A stretch of 22,683 bases of DNA from a virus, in IMG/VR virus record IMGVR_UViG_3300029787_000286, positions 3,160-25,842 of that record; one strand, 5' to 3'. Below, one piece after another: positions 1-9,063 of this stretch. Position 1 is the stretch's first letter; each line of letters begins with the position of its first letter. The position numbers and the translations under genes are program-made. A model generated the notes under the pieces. It did no database searches. It saw nothing but the letters and a program-made list of their open reading frames with translations, and was not told where the DNA came from.

Positions 1-3000
1 GATACCTTCTCCCGCCGTGATTAGTTGGTTGCGAGTTGTGATGTATGATTTTTCCACGGGAGTTCCTATCGGTTCATTAGGTAAACCAGCTTTACTTTTG
101 GGACCGTCAGCGTGAACAAGCTGTTCGATAATAGCGGTCATTTGTTCAGTACTCTCGACACGCTCTGGGATGCTAAACTTGGTGACACCCTCAGATGGGG
201 CTATCGTCCCGTCTTTCTTTCCTTGCGTAACAGCGCCTCTGACCATTGCCTTGTAATCGTCGTTGGTCTTATCCAGGTCATTAAGGGTGTTAGCTCTTGC
301 GAGGTCTTCTAGGCCCACTGAGTTAGTAGTACGGGGGAGTTCAGGATCGCTCTTAAAGATGTTTTTGATGTTGTCCTTAAACCCTTGCCAAGCCATCTGA
401 CGGGCCTCTGCTTTGTAGCCCAGTCCCAATTCTCTGGCACCAAACGCAGCGTTCAGTTCTTGTCGGACCTGTGTTGGCGTTTTGCCATCCGTGTCTACCC
501 TCATACCAAACGCACGGCTTTTCTCTAAGAATGTCAGGGGTGCGCCTTCTTTAGTAAGCCTCTGCATTTCGGCAGCTTGCACGGCTCTGGATTCTTCTGC
601 TGTAAGGGCTGTCGAGTTGTACTCAAGAACGTGAGTAGTCTCGTAAACCTGTTGTCCTGCGCTGCGAGTGCGAGGGCTTAAAGTGAAACCAGCAGCTTTA
701 CCATCGTTCTCGTTGAATCCTCTCACGTACTCACTCATGGTGATCACGCCGCCTTCTTGGGTTGCCTCAACGTAATCCTTAAAGTCTGGAGCGATAGAAG
801 CATCATCCATGTTGGTGTATTTCATCCAGTTATCAGGGATGATGTGAAGGTCTTTACCGTCTTCTCTGGTTAGCTTTTGTGAGGGAACCATTACGCCGCT
901 GCCGATATCGACAGGCGTATCTCTGTTAGGCCCAATGGATATTAACTGATGTGTGTTCTTATCCATGACAACACCGCTGCCGTTTTTTTGGGCTTCGGGC
1001 GAGGTGATATCGATGGTCAACTCTTTGCCTGTAAGCAAACTTCCAAAGTGACTACCGATTGTTCTTGTACCTCCACCCGCAGCCGTTCTGGATGGACCTA
1101 GCCTGGAGCGAACAAGGCGTGTTGTTGGAACTTGCTGTTCTGATAGTTTTCCAAGGCTTGAATTGAATTGTTGAAAACCAGAAACGACATCAGGAACTTC
1201 CCGAAACAAAGCCTCACGCTGCTCTTTAGACAGAGACGCTTTTGCTACCGGACTGCCATCTTCTAGAACAAAGAATTGCCCTGCTGCCCGTTCAGCAACC
1301 TTCTCTAACTCATCTTCGATATTATTTTTGTTAAGTGTTTTACCGCTGAGTGCGAAGCTGTATCTCAAATCTTCACGAATGCTGTCCACGAGATTAGGTG
1401 GTATTTGAGCATCTTCAAAAACGTCAGTGTCCCGTAGTGCGTCCTTTATAATGTCGGGCGCATACTTATTACGATTGCTTGTGGTAGACCGAAGAGCTTG
1501 ATCAATGTCTCGACCTTCGATTGACGCTAGCCGTTTTCTAACCTCGCCACTCTGAATTTTAGGCACAAACTCTTGGATCGTTTGTTCTGCATTAAAAGCA
1601 TCTGGGTTAGAATTTTGTGCGTCATTCAAACGGTCAAACATAAACATGGCCTCTGGGCCAAACTTCTTTTTAAGGTCTGCGTCAGATACCCCTAAGTTGG
1701 AAGCGTTTTTAATGACGCTGTACGCTACTACCGCTCTTGCATTGTTAGCGGCAATCACATCGCCAGAACCAGTAGCGTTATTGATACTTGTAAGAGAGTC
1801 TGCGAGTGTTGCTTGATCGTTTGGAAAGTCCATTCCTTGGGCTATAAGCTGTGGTAAATCACCCACCCCGATTTTACCAGTTCCATCCAATTTTTTGATT
1901 AGTTTAGGTTGCAGTGGCGCTCCATTTCTCCAAGCTAGTAGTGCATCTTCTGATGCCCCATCTTTTTCTATCTTCGCAATTGCTTTAAGAAGGGAGCGGT
2001 ATTTTGATCGGGTTTGAGTACCAGCCTCTGAATTTTTTAAGTCATTAAAGGCAGGTTGGCTGATAAGCTTAGTAATTGCTTGTGGGATTTCAGACCGCTT
2101 AATTTCCTGAGAGGCAATGGCTGTTGTTAGCTGATCTATTTGTTTACCCATTGCCTTATCTTGGAGTTCATACGCTGAGTTTGTTATCTTTGAGGCTTCT
2201 TCTGCTAGGTTCTGAAAAGCTTGGGGATGTAGCTGGCGAAAAGTCTTTGTGCCGTTACCTAGACTTTTATCGTTACCCAGTTGATGTAAGAGATTTGCCG
2301 ATAAATTGTGTGGGTCTCCTGCGTCTCTTGCCCCTTGAATAATCTGACCGATAATCCACGACTTTATTTGTCCCAGAGAGTATTCACCTGGAAGGACTTT
2401 CTTTGCGTCAATTATTGCAGACTCTAGATAGCCGTATTTCATTAAGCCTGGAATGTCGGCTGGGTTAGCTACTGTTGTCTTACCGTTCTCATCTAAAGAA
2501 AACCCAGCTACTGCCCTGATTTGATCTCCTAGATCGGCGCGATTTTTTATCTCGTCAGCTTTGACTAAGTCCGTTATGTGAGCATCTATTGATGGCTTAA
2601 CCGTGTCTCGCATAGCCGCTGTAAAATAATTTGCGTAGTGCGGGTCCATACCCTTCGTAATACTGGATACATGCTCTCCAAATGCACCAGCAAAGTCAGT
2701 ACCCAGAGGTAGGTTATCGAGGTCTTGTTCTATGTAGCGCCGTCCGGCCTCTGCTGCATGGTTCTGTGCCCGTATCTTTAGGCGGGTATCGTAGTAGTCT
2801 CTCCACTTTAGTTGCTGATCAGGATTATTTGGGTCTCTTCCTGGCATTTCAGTGGTTCCAGGTTTGCCAGGATTTTCAATCTCTTGCTTTACAGCATCGT
2901 TAAAAGACCGCTCTCGTCTCTCTTTGATTTCTACAAGTTCTTTTTTCTGCTCGACCTCGGCAATCTTCATGGCAGTGTTAGACATGTCGCCAAAGAAGCT

Positions 3001-3201
3001 GGCAGTGGCCTGACCCATCTGGTTCATACGTGCCGCAATCTGGGCACCGACCTGTCCTGCACCCTCCATTGGGTTGTAGGTAACAAGGCCACGCTTGGGT
3101 ATCACCACGTTTTGTCTGGTTGGTGCAGATCGGACATTAAGTGCGCCAGTGGACGATGACGTTCCTCGCCCAATACGTTTCTGACGGATACCAGTAGCCA
3201 T
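1..3201 (-). CDS. Large internal virion protein (T7 gp15/gp16-like), 3' end outside the window
   Basis: Reading from an ATG at 3201, I found no in-frame stop in the parts I checked down to the left edge, giving about 1067 codons with the C-terminus missing. The start overlaps the stop of the gp14-like gene (TAATG). The product begins MATGIRQKRIGRGTSSS and has a charged helical stretch (about residues 65-100, rich in E, K, R), then long soluble globular sequence. Position after tail tubular B and the gp14-like protein is that of T7 gp15/gp16, the core proteins ejected into the cell with the DNA. The ORF is already longer than T7 gp15 (747 aa), so it may be a gp15/gp16 fusion or a gp16 equivalent. 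I saw no lytic transglycosylase motif near the N-terminus, where T7 gp16 carries one. The role rests on synteny rather than a recognised domain. Confidence 0.75.
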   Translation of the reverse strand, partial: MATGIRQKRIGRGTSSSTGALNVRSAPTRQNVVIPKRGLVTYNPMEGAGQVGAQIAARMNQMGQATASFFGDMSNTAMKIAEVEQKKELVEIKERRERSFNDAVKQEIENPGKPGTTEMPGRDPNNPDQQLKWRDYYDTRLKIRAQNHAAEAGRRYIEQDLDNLPLGTDFAGAFGEHVSSITKGMDPHYANYFTAAMRDTVKPSIDAHITDLVKADEIKNRADLGDQIRAVAGFSLDENGKTTVANPADIPGLMKYGYLESAIIDAKKVLPGEYSLGQIKSWIIGQIIQGARDAGDPHNLSANLLHQLGNDKSLGNGTKTFRQLHPQAFQNLAEEASKITNSAYELQDKAMGKQIDQLTTAIASQEIKRSEIPQAITKLISQPAFNDLKNSEAGTQTRSKYRSLLKAIAKIEKDGASEDALLAWRNGAPLQPKLIKKLDGTGKIGVGDLPQLIAQGMDFPNDQATLADSLTSINNATGSGDVIAANNARAVVAYSVIKNASNLGVSDADLKKKFGPEAMFMFDRLNDAQNSNPDAFNAEQTIQEFVPKIQSGEVRKRLASIEGRDIDQALRSTTSNRNKYAPDIIKDALRDTDVFEDAQIPPNLVDSIREDLRYSFALSGKTLNKNNIEDELEKVAERAAGQFFVLEDGSPVAKASLSKEQREALFREVPDVVSGFQQFNSSLGKLSEQQVPTTRLVRSRLGPSRTAAGGGTRTIGSHFGSLLTGKELTIDITSPEAQKNGSGVVMDKNTHQLISIGPNRDTPVDIGSGVMVPSQKLTREDGKDLHIIPDNWMKYTNMDDASIAPDFKDYVEATQEGGVITMSEYVRGFNENDGKAAGFTLSPRTRSAGQQVYETTHVLEYNSTALTAEESRAVQAAEMQRLTKEGAPLTFLEKSRAFGMRVDTDGKTPTQVRQELNAAFGARELGLGYKAEARQMAWQGFKDNIKNIFKSDPELPRTTNSVGLEDLARANTLNDLDKTNDDYKAMVRGAVTQGKKDGTIAPSEGVTKFSIPERVESTEQMTAIIEQLVHADGPKSKAGLPNEPIGTPVEKSYITTRNQLITAGEGI

Positions 3202-3812
3202 TAGCGACCCTTTCCAATGTTATTTGCAATGTCTTGCATGGTCTTCATTTCATACGCCTTACCGCCTATCTGCATGGCTGACCCTGCGACACCAAACAGC
3301 GCATCTTTATTAGCCTGTGCAGTCGCAAGCTTCTGGTTTACGTTAGCGGAGTAGGCTTGCAGCGTAGCTGCATTGAGCGTCCTAGCTTGGTCTTCGACGA
3401 CTTGCTCCTTGTCGCGCTGGAGTGAGGCCACACGGTTCTTAACGTCATAGTCCATACGGGCCGCATCGATCTCATTGAAATAGTAAAGCTGCTGGGTCTG
3501 ACGTAGGAATGTTGTTGTACCTAGCTGGCCCCTCTCGTTGGCAAGAGCGACTAATTCTGATGACTCACGATCAGCGCGTCTGGCATCGTCTGATTTCTTT
3601 TGCTCACCAAGCCGTGTAGTTTCTTCTTGCTGTGCCGTGAGGGCTTCTTCTGCTGACTCTCTGATTCTCTCTGCGTTAGCAATCGCCATCTCGGATTCAC
3701 GGCGTATCATATCACCTTGATAACGGGCAGCGGCTTTGGCTTGACTGGCTTGGGCAACTGCTCCTGCGGCTTGAATGACAAACTTTGCTATCATCAAAGC
3801 TTCTTTTGACAT
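3201..3812 (-). CDS. Internal virion protein, T7 gp14-like
   Basis: A 203-residue protein. After an N-terminal hydrophobic, alanine-rich segment (about residues 7-30) it is mostly a long charged helix rich in E, R, Q and A (about 35-160) with coiled-coil character, followed by a Gly/Ala-rich segment (about 165-185). This composition and the place directly after tail tubular B match T7 gp14, the internal core protein thought to form a channel in the outer membrane during DNA ejection. Its ATG overlaps the stop of the upstream gene and its own stop overlaps the next ATG, so the three genes are translationally coupled. Family assignment is by composition and synteny, not by a catalytic motif. 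Confidence 0.75.
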   Translation of the reverse strand: MSKEALMIAKFVIQAAGAVAQASQAKAAARYQGDMIRRESEMAIANAERIRESAEEALTAQQEETTRLGEQKKSDDARRADRESSELVALANERGQLGTTTFLRQTQQLYYFNEIDAARMDYDVKNRVASLQRDKEQVVEDQARTLNAATLQAYSANVNQKLATAQANKDALFGVAGSAMQIGGKAYEMKTMQDIANNIGKGR

Positions 3813-6082
3813 TATTCTTGCCTCGTTATTTCGTTGAAGTAGCCCACAGTCGAGGCACTGTTAATTGTGCAAGGGAGGTGGCTGCTGTTGACCAACTCGA
3901 TCTTCACTTTGTCTCCCCGCGATTTCACAGGGAACTGCCATACGTCTGTAAGCAAAGCTGGCTTACCAACGATGTTAGTAGAGGAGCCAAGAAAGCGACC
4001 TGTCATTGTGTAGGTTTTTGCGTCACGGTTTTCTGGCGTGACTACCGCCTGGAAGAACCCTGTGTCCGTGAAGTAAACGCGCATGGTACGCATCTGAAAC
4101 CGCCCACGTATAATGCTGGAGTTGTCAGCCTCACGGACGTATTGCTTGGAGAACTCAACGCGCATTTCGTAAGGCATTCCAAAAGTCACCGCTGCGGCTG
4201 AATAGTTTCCCACGGCTGTTACACTGGTGCCTGTAGTTCCTCCCACATAAGTCAGGGCTAACTTCTTACCTGCGTCTGTAGAAAAAGCAGCGGGTAGGAT
4301 AGCTTCTATTTTTTCACGGTGAGCATAGGGAGTAGTCCATGTGGTTTTTCCCGTGCCACTAGAATAACTGCCACTGATATCGGTTCTGGAATCGAGCATT
4401 ATAGCGTGACCCAGCGTAGCGTCCTTCGTCTCTGTCATAAGGGGGATACGCTCTAGGGTCTTAGTGCCGTTGCGATCAGCAAGGATATATAAGTGCCCTG
4501 CAATTACTCCCATGCCTTTTACGCTGGTGCAATTTAGGTTCCACTTAGTCCACGCACTTTGGGCTTTATCCGCACCATCAAAATACACGGTGTAGACATA
4601 GAGTTCATCATAGTCTCCGCTCGATGCTACTTTATTTGTGTAGCAGAACAGACGGCCTGTTGTTGGATCACCCGCCATCATCGTAACATCAGCAGGAACG
4701 TAGCCTTCTGCGTGTTTGGTGATGTCGATAGCTACGTTGGTCAGCGTATCGTCCTCAACGAAATACTCGTAGATCACTGAGTTGGCACCTGACTTACCCG
4801 CAAAGTAGAGTTCATCGCCCAGAGCGACAGGCTTGCATAGGTTATCTGTTGAGTAGTTGGTGGCGAGATCAACCACAGCGGAAGAGGGTGTTAGTGCCCC
4901 TGACGTAGACAGTTCAAATTGGGCACGGTCTGCCGATAAGAATAACGCCTTACGGAACGGAACTGCCCATCTGAGAAGAGTTACCTTTGTGGTGGACGCA
5001 GCTACGTCAATAGAGTCCGTGTCTAACACCTCGGCAGCTTTGTCGGGCCATAAGTTAAAGAAGTCACCGGACTGCGAAAAGAAGACGTTTTCGTCAGACA
5101 AGAACCCCAGACGGTTACGGAAGAAGAACGCATCCGACATAGTACGCCCAACAAATTGAGGGTTGGGTACTGACAATATGTCACCGACAGAACGGGAGGA
5201 CCACGTTACTGTAGACAAAGTCCACGTGCCGTTAGCCTCTCGTACCAGCTTATGGGGCATGGTTGTAGCATCAAAAGAATTTGAGAGACTGGGGTCTACT
5301 GTTTCCTTCCAAGCCTGAATGTCATCATCGTAGATCACAAAGTAGTCATCGAAATCTGAGGCGGTATTGGTAATGCCAAACACGCCAACTTCGCCGCTGG
5401 CTGTTAGATCACCAAAGCTGTCTTTGTATCCAACAACGGTAGGTACAACAGCAGCACTATCATCGTGACTGGCAGCAGACGAGGTGCCGAAGCCACGGGT
5501 ACATCCGGTAAGATCGTTAGTGCTAATTCCTGTATAGGTAATGATCTCGTCGTTGATCTTTACGCCACCCTTGGTGGGAAAGCCTGTGGTACTGGCGAGA
5601 GTAATAGTACTTACTGAAGTGTTGATAGCCCCGTTCAATGTACTTGCCACTGCCGTTCCCATTGCCGTGACTTTGTTCCTATTAACCACGATTGTGTAAT
5701 CAGCAATGGTAACAAACGCTAAGTCATTTTGAGGGTCAGCCGTTGTGAGGTAGGTCGTTATGTCAGAGGAGTAAGAATTAACGGTCTTCGCTGCATCGTT
5801 AATAACGTCATAGACTTTTACAACACCAGCAGTATCCACAATCACGGCGTACTGTTCTGTAGGATCACGATCAATCGTGTGAAATGCGTTGGTTCCTGAA
5901 CTGGCTAAACCAGTAACAGAGAGAACGTATTGAGATGAGGGACGTTTCTCAAAACCGCCTGTTACAACTGACAATAGAGTGTTGTTTGCTTCTTGGACTT
6001 GACTGGTAAGACGCACGTTGTGTGGTTGCCTGGATACACCATTGAACAAAGCCTTTATCGGCTGCTCAATAAGTCTTCCCAT
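3812..6082 (-). CDS. Tail tubular protein B (T7 gp12-like nozzle)
   Basis: A 756-residue protein, close in length to T7 gp12 (794). The N-terminus (MGRLIEQPIKALFNGVSRQP, then EANN and EKRPS near residues 31-49) is the conserved opening of this family: a Q-S/P-I-K start, a GxSxQP motif and a KRP motif. gp12 forms the hexameric nozzle at the tip of the short tail. The rest is beta-rich, with repeated aromatic strands typical of the propeller. Residues about 149-215 contain a distinct beta module (TLASTTGFPTKGGVKINDEI, then a TRGFGT motif and a His) resembling a small domain found in many phage tail proteins. The start overlaps the stop of tail tubular A as TAATG. Confidence 0.93.
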   Translation of the reverse strand: MGRLIEQPIKALFNGVSRQPHNVRLTSQVQEANNTLLSVVTGGFEKRPSSQYVLSVTGLASSGTNAFHTIDRDPTEQYAVIVDTAGVVKVYDVINDAAKTVNSYSSDITTYLTTADPQNDLAFVTIADYTIVVNRNKVTAMGTAVASTLNGAINTSVSTITLASTTGFPTKGGVKINDEIITYTGISTNDLTGCTRGFGTSSAASHDDSAAVVPTVVGYKDSFGDLTASGEVGVFGITNTASDFDDYFVIYDDDIQAWKETVDPSLSNSFDATTMPHKLVREANGTWTLSTVTWSSRSVGDILSVPNPQFVGRTMSDAFFFRNRLGFLSDENVFFSQSGDFFNLWPDKAAEVLDTDSIDVAASTTKVTLLRWAVPFRKALFLSADRAQFELSTSGALTPSSAVVDLATNYSTDNLCKPVALGDELYFAGKSGANSVIYEYFVEDDTLTNVAIDITKHAEGYVPADVTMMAGDPTTGRLFCYTNKVASSGDYDELYVYTVYFDGADKAQSAWTKWNLNCTSVKGMGVIAGHLYILADRNGTKTLERIPLMTETKDATLGHAIMLDSRTDISGSYSSGTGKTTWTTPYAHREKIEAILPAAFSTDAGKKLALTYVGGTTGTSVTAVGNYSAAAVTFGMPYEMRVEFSKQYVREADNSSIIRGRFQMRTMRVYFTDTGFFQAVVTPENRDAKTYTMTGRFLGSSTNIVGKPALLTDVWQFPVKSRGDKVKIELVNSSHLPCTINSASTVGYFNEITRQE

Positions 6083-6693
6083 TAGTAACCATACAGTCTG
6101 TTGTTGCGGCGGCGGGTAACTTTGAAACTGTACTGATTGTCATACAGTATGTTTGCATCTTCACGCTCGGCCTCGTCTTGTAAGAGATGGGCGTAGGTCT
6201 CTTGTTCCTTGCGACGAGTAAAGCCATCGAGGGCGACACTAGACAGGACAATCTCTTGAAACTCCCGTGCGGCCCGTGCGGCTATGTAGCGTTGGAGTGA
6301 GTAGGTAAGGTCAGCAAAGGGCTGTTGAATTACAATATCAACATACAACTCGGACTCGTCATTATCAGTTGCTGAAGTCCACGTTAAAGATTGGTTCTTT
6401 ATGTCGTAGAGGTAGCTACCCCGCTGCACGACATTAATATGTGCGTGTTGATCTACCGTATCGACGGTAAGAGTGTCATTTGGTAGGGGAAACTTGTTAT
6501 CAGAATCTCGATTAAGTTTATAAATTCGATCACGGTTGCACTGCCAGCCAATCGATTGCACATCTTTATCAGTTTGATTGAATGTACGCTCTGCTGTTTC
6601 TGCATCTGCCAAACCTGATTGGAGAGAGGACACAGGGTTTTCCCCGATAGCATCCAGCATGAGGTTGACAGCCTCAAGTTTTGTCATGCTCAT
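6082..6693 (-). CDS. Tail tubular protein A (T7 gp11-like gatekeeper)
   Basis: A 203-residue protein, similar in size to T7 gp11 (196). The N-terminal MTKLEAVNLMLDAIGENPVS and the following TAERTF and IGWQCN stretches are typical of the family (LxAVNxxLxxIGExPV, then W near residue 50). The protein forms a ring between portal and nozzle. It is the first gene after the strong terminator and has its own SD (AGGAGA, 6 nt before the ATG at 6693), so its transcript must come from read-through past the terminator, as in T7 where Tphi is leaky. A second ATG two codons in is possible, but the SD spacing favours 6693. Confidence 0.93.
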   Translation of the reverse strand: MSMTKLEAVNLMLDAIGENPVSSLQSGLADAETAERTFNQTDKDVQSIGWQCNRDRIYKLNRDSDNKFPLPNDTLTVDTVDQHAHINVVQRGSYLYDIKNQSLTWTSATDNDESELYVDIVIQQPFADLTYSLQRYIAARAAREFQEIVLSSVALDGFTRRKEQETYAHLLQDEAEREDANILYDNQYSFKVTRRRNNRLYGY

Positions 6694-6708
6694 GACGTTC
6701 TCCTAGAT

Positions 6709-6747
6709 AAAAAAAAGGCACCCCCAAGCCGAAGCAAGAGGGTGCCT
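6709..6747 (-). terminator. Intrinsic terminator after the major capsid gene (Tphi-like)
   Basis: On the minus strand there is an AGGCACCC / GGGTGCCT stem (8 perfect pairs), extended inward through a G-T and a C-G pair and a TT/TT bulge to a GC pair closed by a UUCG tetraloop, and followed directly by eight T residues (plus-strand A run 6709-6716). It lies 18 bp after the capsid stop. T7 Tphi sits at the same place, just downstream of gene 10, so the position as well as the structure supports the call. Confidence 0.95.
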
Positions 6748-6764
6748 AAGATGTTCACAGTGAA

Positions 6765-7748
6765 TTACGAAGTCTTAAATTCAACTGCGAGTTCTGGACG
6801 GAGAACTCCGTGACCGACCGCCATCTTGGCGACCATGAAGTCTTCCTGGCGACGAACATCACGCTCTGTTTCCATAGCGAGGTCCATCAATTTCAGAGTA
6901 CCCACGGCTTCAGGGCACCACATGATGCCTGTAGTCGTGGAGTAGTTAGCGCGATACTTCGAGTAGACGCTCGTGTCCGAAGTCTCGTTAGCTGTTGGCA
7001 TCAGGTTCGAGCGGATAATACTTACACCGTCGATCTGAATTACGTTGCCGTTACCAGCAACACCACCAGCTTGCTCACCGTAATCCCTGTTCAATACAAG
7101 GTAACCGTGTGAGGAATCGACGGCGTATTTGATTGCATCAAACACATCAGCGTTTACCACAAGGTAACGAGGCATATCTTCAGGGACGTTCTTGTTATAG
7201 AGCGCAATGTTGGCCTCACGGATATGGTCAATCCATGACTTACCCGTTGTGCCAGCTATTGAACTGTTAACAAGAGCGGAGTCGGTAATGGTGTTACCCG
7301 CAGGGAACGGACCATCAGCCGAAGTACGAGCCGCAAGAACGATCTGACGTAGGACGTTCTTGTCAAACTCACGAGCCAACGAACGACCAAGCTCTTGTGA
7401 GAACTCACTCGTTACGTCGAAGTGTGACATCTTTTCATCGAGATCATAGATCGCGGTGTGAGACACGAGAAGGCCATCAATCGTGATGGTGACTTCTGTC
7501 GTATCGATGTCGTTGCCAAGCAGTTGCTGTCCAGCCTCCATATATTCACTGGTTGCGCGCCAAGTTTTGGGAAATTGTGCCGACTTCCCGAACTCGATGT
7601 TTCTGACAACGTGCTTGTCTAAGGTTACAACCTTTTCCGTAAAGGCGGTAAGAACTTCACCACCAAATACTTTTAAGAAAAGATTTCTATCGTCCGAAGT
7701 GGACTGCCCGTAACCAAAACGGGCGGGAGTGCTTGTTACACCAGCCAT
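6765..7748 (-). CDS. Major capsid protein (T7 gp10-like, HK97 fold)
   Basis: A 327-residue protein, slightly shorter than T7 gp10A (345). It opens with FGYGQSTSDDRNLFLKVFGG, followed by EVLTAF, a typical podophage capsid start. The middle contains the LDEKMSHFDVTSEFSQELGR helix region, and the C-terminal part contains a Met-Trp-Cys-Pro-Glu-Ala-Val-Gly-Thr segment and ETERDVRRQEDFMVAKMAVG, close to the T7 gp10 ending. The SD GGGAGA lies 7 nt before the ATG. It is preceded by a candidate phage promoter (8225) and the small virion protein gene, and followed by a strong terminator, which would give a high-level capsid transcript. Confidence 0.95.
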   Translation of the reverse strand: MAGVTSTPARFGYGQSTSDDRNLFLKVFGGEVLTAFTEKVVTLDKHVVRNIEFGKSAQFPKTWRATSEYMEAGQQLLGNDIDTTEVTITIDGLLVSHTAIYDLDEKMSHFDVTSEFSQELGRSLAREFDKNVLRQIVLAARTSADGPFPAGNTITDSALVNSSIAGTTGKSWIDHIREANIALYNKNVPEDMPRYLVVNADVFDAIKYAVDSSHGYLVLNRDYGEQAGGVAGNGNVIQIDGVSIIRSNLMPTANETSDTSVYSKYRANYSTTTGIMWCPEAVGTLKLMDLAMETERDVRRQEDFMVAKMAVGHGVLRPELAVEFKTS

Positions 7749-7760
7749 TGTTTTTCTCCC

Positions 7761-8162
7761 TTAACCCAGTAAGCCAACAGCAGCAGCGGTGGCGAGATCG
7801 CCATTCGTTGCGTTAACCGTTGCGCTTGTGACGGGGATGTAGAAAACTTTTACAGGCCCAGTAAATGCAACAGCGTTAGCTGAGTTGGATGAATTGTAAA
7901 CTGCGGCGTTAGACCGTGCGAAGTTGGAGTTGGTAACCGATATGGTTCCCACGCCGCATTCCCACTGGTCTGCACCAGCAGCATTCTTACCTTGGGCAGC
8001 GTACCAAACGGTATCGCTATCCGCGATTGTAGCGGTGGTTTCACGGTCAGTCAGAAGTCCACATCCTCCAAGAGGAACACCACCAGTTGGCAGTGTTGCA
8101 GAGTTTGCGTATCCAGCCTGTACCACTTCACCAGCGCCGACAAAGTCATGAACGTGCGCCAT
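7761..8162 (-). CDS. Putative small virion (decoration or head) protein
   Basis: I chose the ATG at 8162 because a strong SD (AAGGAGA, 6 nt spacing) precedes it; an upstream in-frame extension lacks one. The 133-residue product is rich in A, G, T, S, N and V with alternating beta-strand patterns (WYAAQGKN, WECGVGTISV, then FTGPVKVFYIPVTS). It resembles small beta-sandwich proteins in which each virion protein begins with a short recognition strand and a W-E-x-G-x-G-T motif, but I cannot name the family. It sits between scaffold and capsid, just downstream of a candidate phage promoter, so abundant co-expression with the capsid is likely. Decoration or head-fibre function is an inference from position and composition. 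Confidence 0.6.
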   Translation of the reverse strand: MAHVHDFVGAGEVVQAGYANSATLPTGGVPLGGCGLLTDRETTATIADSDTVWYAAQGKNAAGADQWECGVGTISVTNSNFARSNAAVYNSSNSANAVAFTGPVKVFYIPVTSATVNATNGDLATAAAVGLLG

Positions 8163-8216
8163 GATTTTCTCCTTGTGGTTGATAGTTGCGAGGTTCAAGC
8201 GACCTTTTTCCGTGTG

Positions 8217-8243
8217 ATTGTCCACCGTAGTGGGTCAAAGGTA
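8217..8243 (-). promoter_or_regulatory. Candidate T7-like phage RNAP promoter for the capsid operon
   Basis: The minus strand reads TTGACCCACTACGGTGGACA in the 106-bp gap between scaffold and the small virion protein gene. Aligned with the T7 consensus core (GACTCACTATAGGG), GAC-C-CACTA matches at 8 of 9 positions and the expected +1 G falls at 8225, giving a leader of about 63 nt. A second site (19550-19576) shares CCC-M-CTA-S-K-GT-R-G. A partial direct repeat (GACCCAACTAC) lies 15 bp upstream. The position corresponds to T7 phi10. No transcription data are available, so this is a sequence-based proposal. Confidence 0.55.
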
Positions 8244-8268
8244 GTTGGGTCTTATCCCAAAGGGATTC

Positions 8269-9063
8269 TTAGAAGTTCGAGCGTCCTACTCGGAGTCGAA
8301 CTTGATTTCTGAATGCGGGATCGGACTTATATCTCGGGTCCGACATCGCGGTTATCATTTGTTCTTTTGAGGCGAAAGCTTGTCCACCAGTGCCAGCAGC
8401 TTCTCCTTCAAGAAGCACAGGGCCAGACACATTTTGTCCATTGTCCAGACCATTAGCGTCAGCAGCGACACGTAGACTATCGATAGCCATACGCCAATTT
8501 GGGCTATCAAGAATTTCATTATAGTTATTGACCTCCTCTTCTGAGAGATTGTTTCGTGCCCAATCGAAAATGCCGTTTAGGTTTTCTTCTCCTCCTGCAT
8601 ATTCAATGGTGCGCTGTTGGGAAAACTCTTGGCCTATGTTGAGAAGGTCCATGTAGTTGTCGATTATATCGTCAGGGATACCAGCAGAATTAAGAGCTTT
8701 ACGATTGTCATCAGATAGCTGTCCTGATTCACTTACATTTTGGGCCATCGAGTCCCAATCCAACGAGCTATTCTGCTCCGCTGGCTGGGCTTCTTCTGTC
8801 GGTGTCGATGACTTGGTTTGTTCAAGGCGATACTCAAGCTCCTGTACATGATTAGCCCAATCATATTCACCGGACTCCTTGTTATAGAACTTATCCAAGC
8901 CGCCCTCTGGTATCGGCGTAACGTCGATTGGCTGCTCAAACGATTGCTGATTAGGATCGTCGCCACCTTGTGACTCATACTTTTGAGCCATCATCTCGTT
9001 GTATTCGGGCGATCCTTTTTGGGGGTTTACGTCGATATTGTTTGTGATGGTGTCATCACTCAT
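8269..9063 (-). CDS. Capsid assembly scaffolding protein (T7 gp9-like)
   Basis: A 264-residue, strongly acidic protein rich in D, E, Q, N and S with low-complexity stretches in the N-terminal half (for example a QSFEQPIDVTPIPEGG segment) and a helical C-terminal half. It ends in a short basic tail (RLRVGRSNF), as scaffolding proteins often do because that tail contacts the capsid. T7 gp9 is of similar length (307) and occupies the same place between portal and capsid. The SD AAGGA lies 7 nt before the ATG, and the start overlaps the portal stop region by a few bases. Assignment is by composition and gene order. Confidence 0.88.
   Translation of the reverse strand: MSDDTITNNIDVNPQKGSPEYNEMMAQKYESQGGDDPNQQSFEQPIDVTPIPEGGLDKFYNKESGEYDWANHVQELEYRLEQTKSSTPTEEAQPAEQNSSLDWDSMAQNVSESGQLSDDNRKALNSAGIPDDIIDNYMDLLNIGQEFSQQRTIEYAGGEENLNGIFDWARNNLSEEEVNNYNEILDSPNWRMAIDSLRVAADANGLDNGQNVSGPVLLEGEAAGTGGQAFASKEQMITAMSDPRYKSDPAFRNQVRLRVGRSNF

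Noticed and set aside
112-3159. Plus-strand ORFs of 66-115 codons over the left end
   Set aside because: They lie opposite the long internal virion protein frame, have no SD or family features, and are antisense shadows.
8254-8266. Hairpin ATCCC-AAA-GGGAT after the scaffold gene as a terminator
   Set aside because: The stem is only 5 bp and there is no T run after it on the minus strand; it lies just upstream of a candidate promoter.
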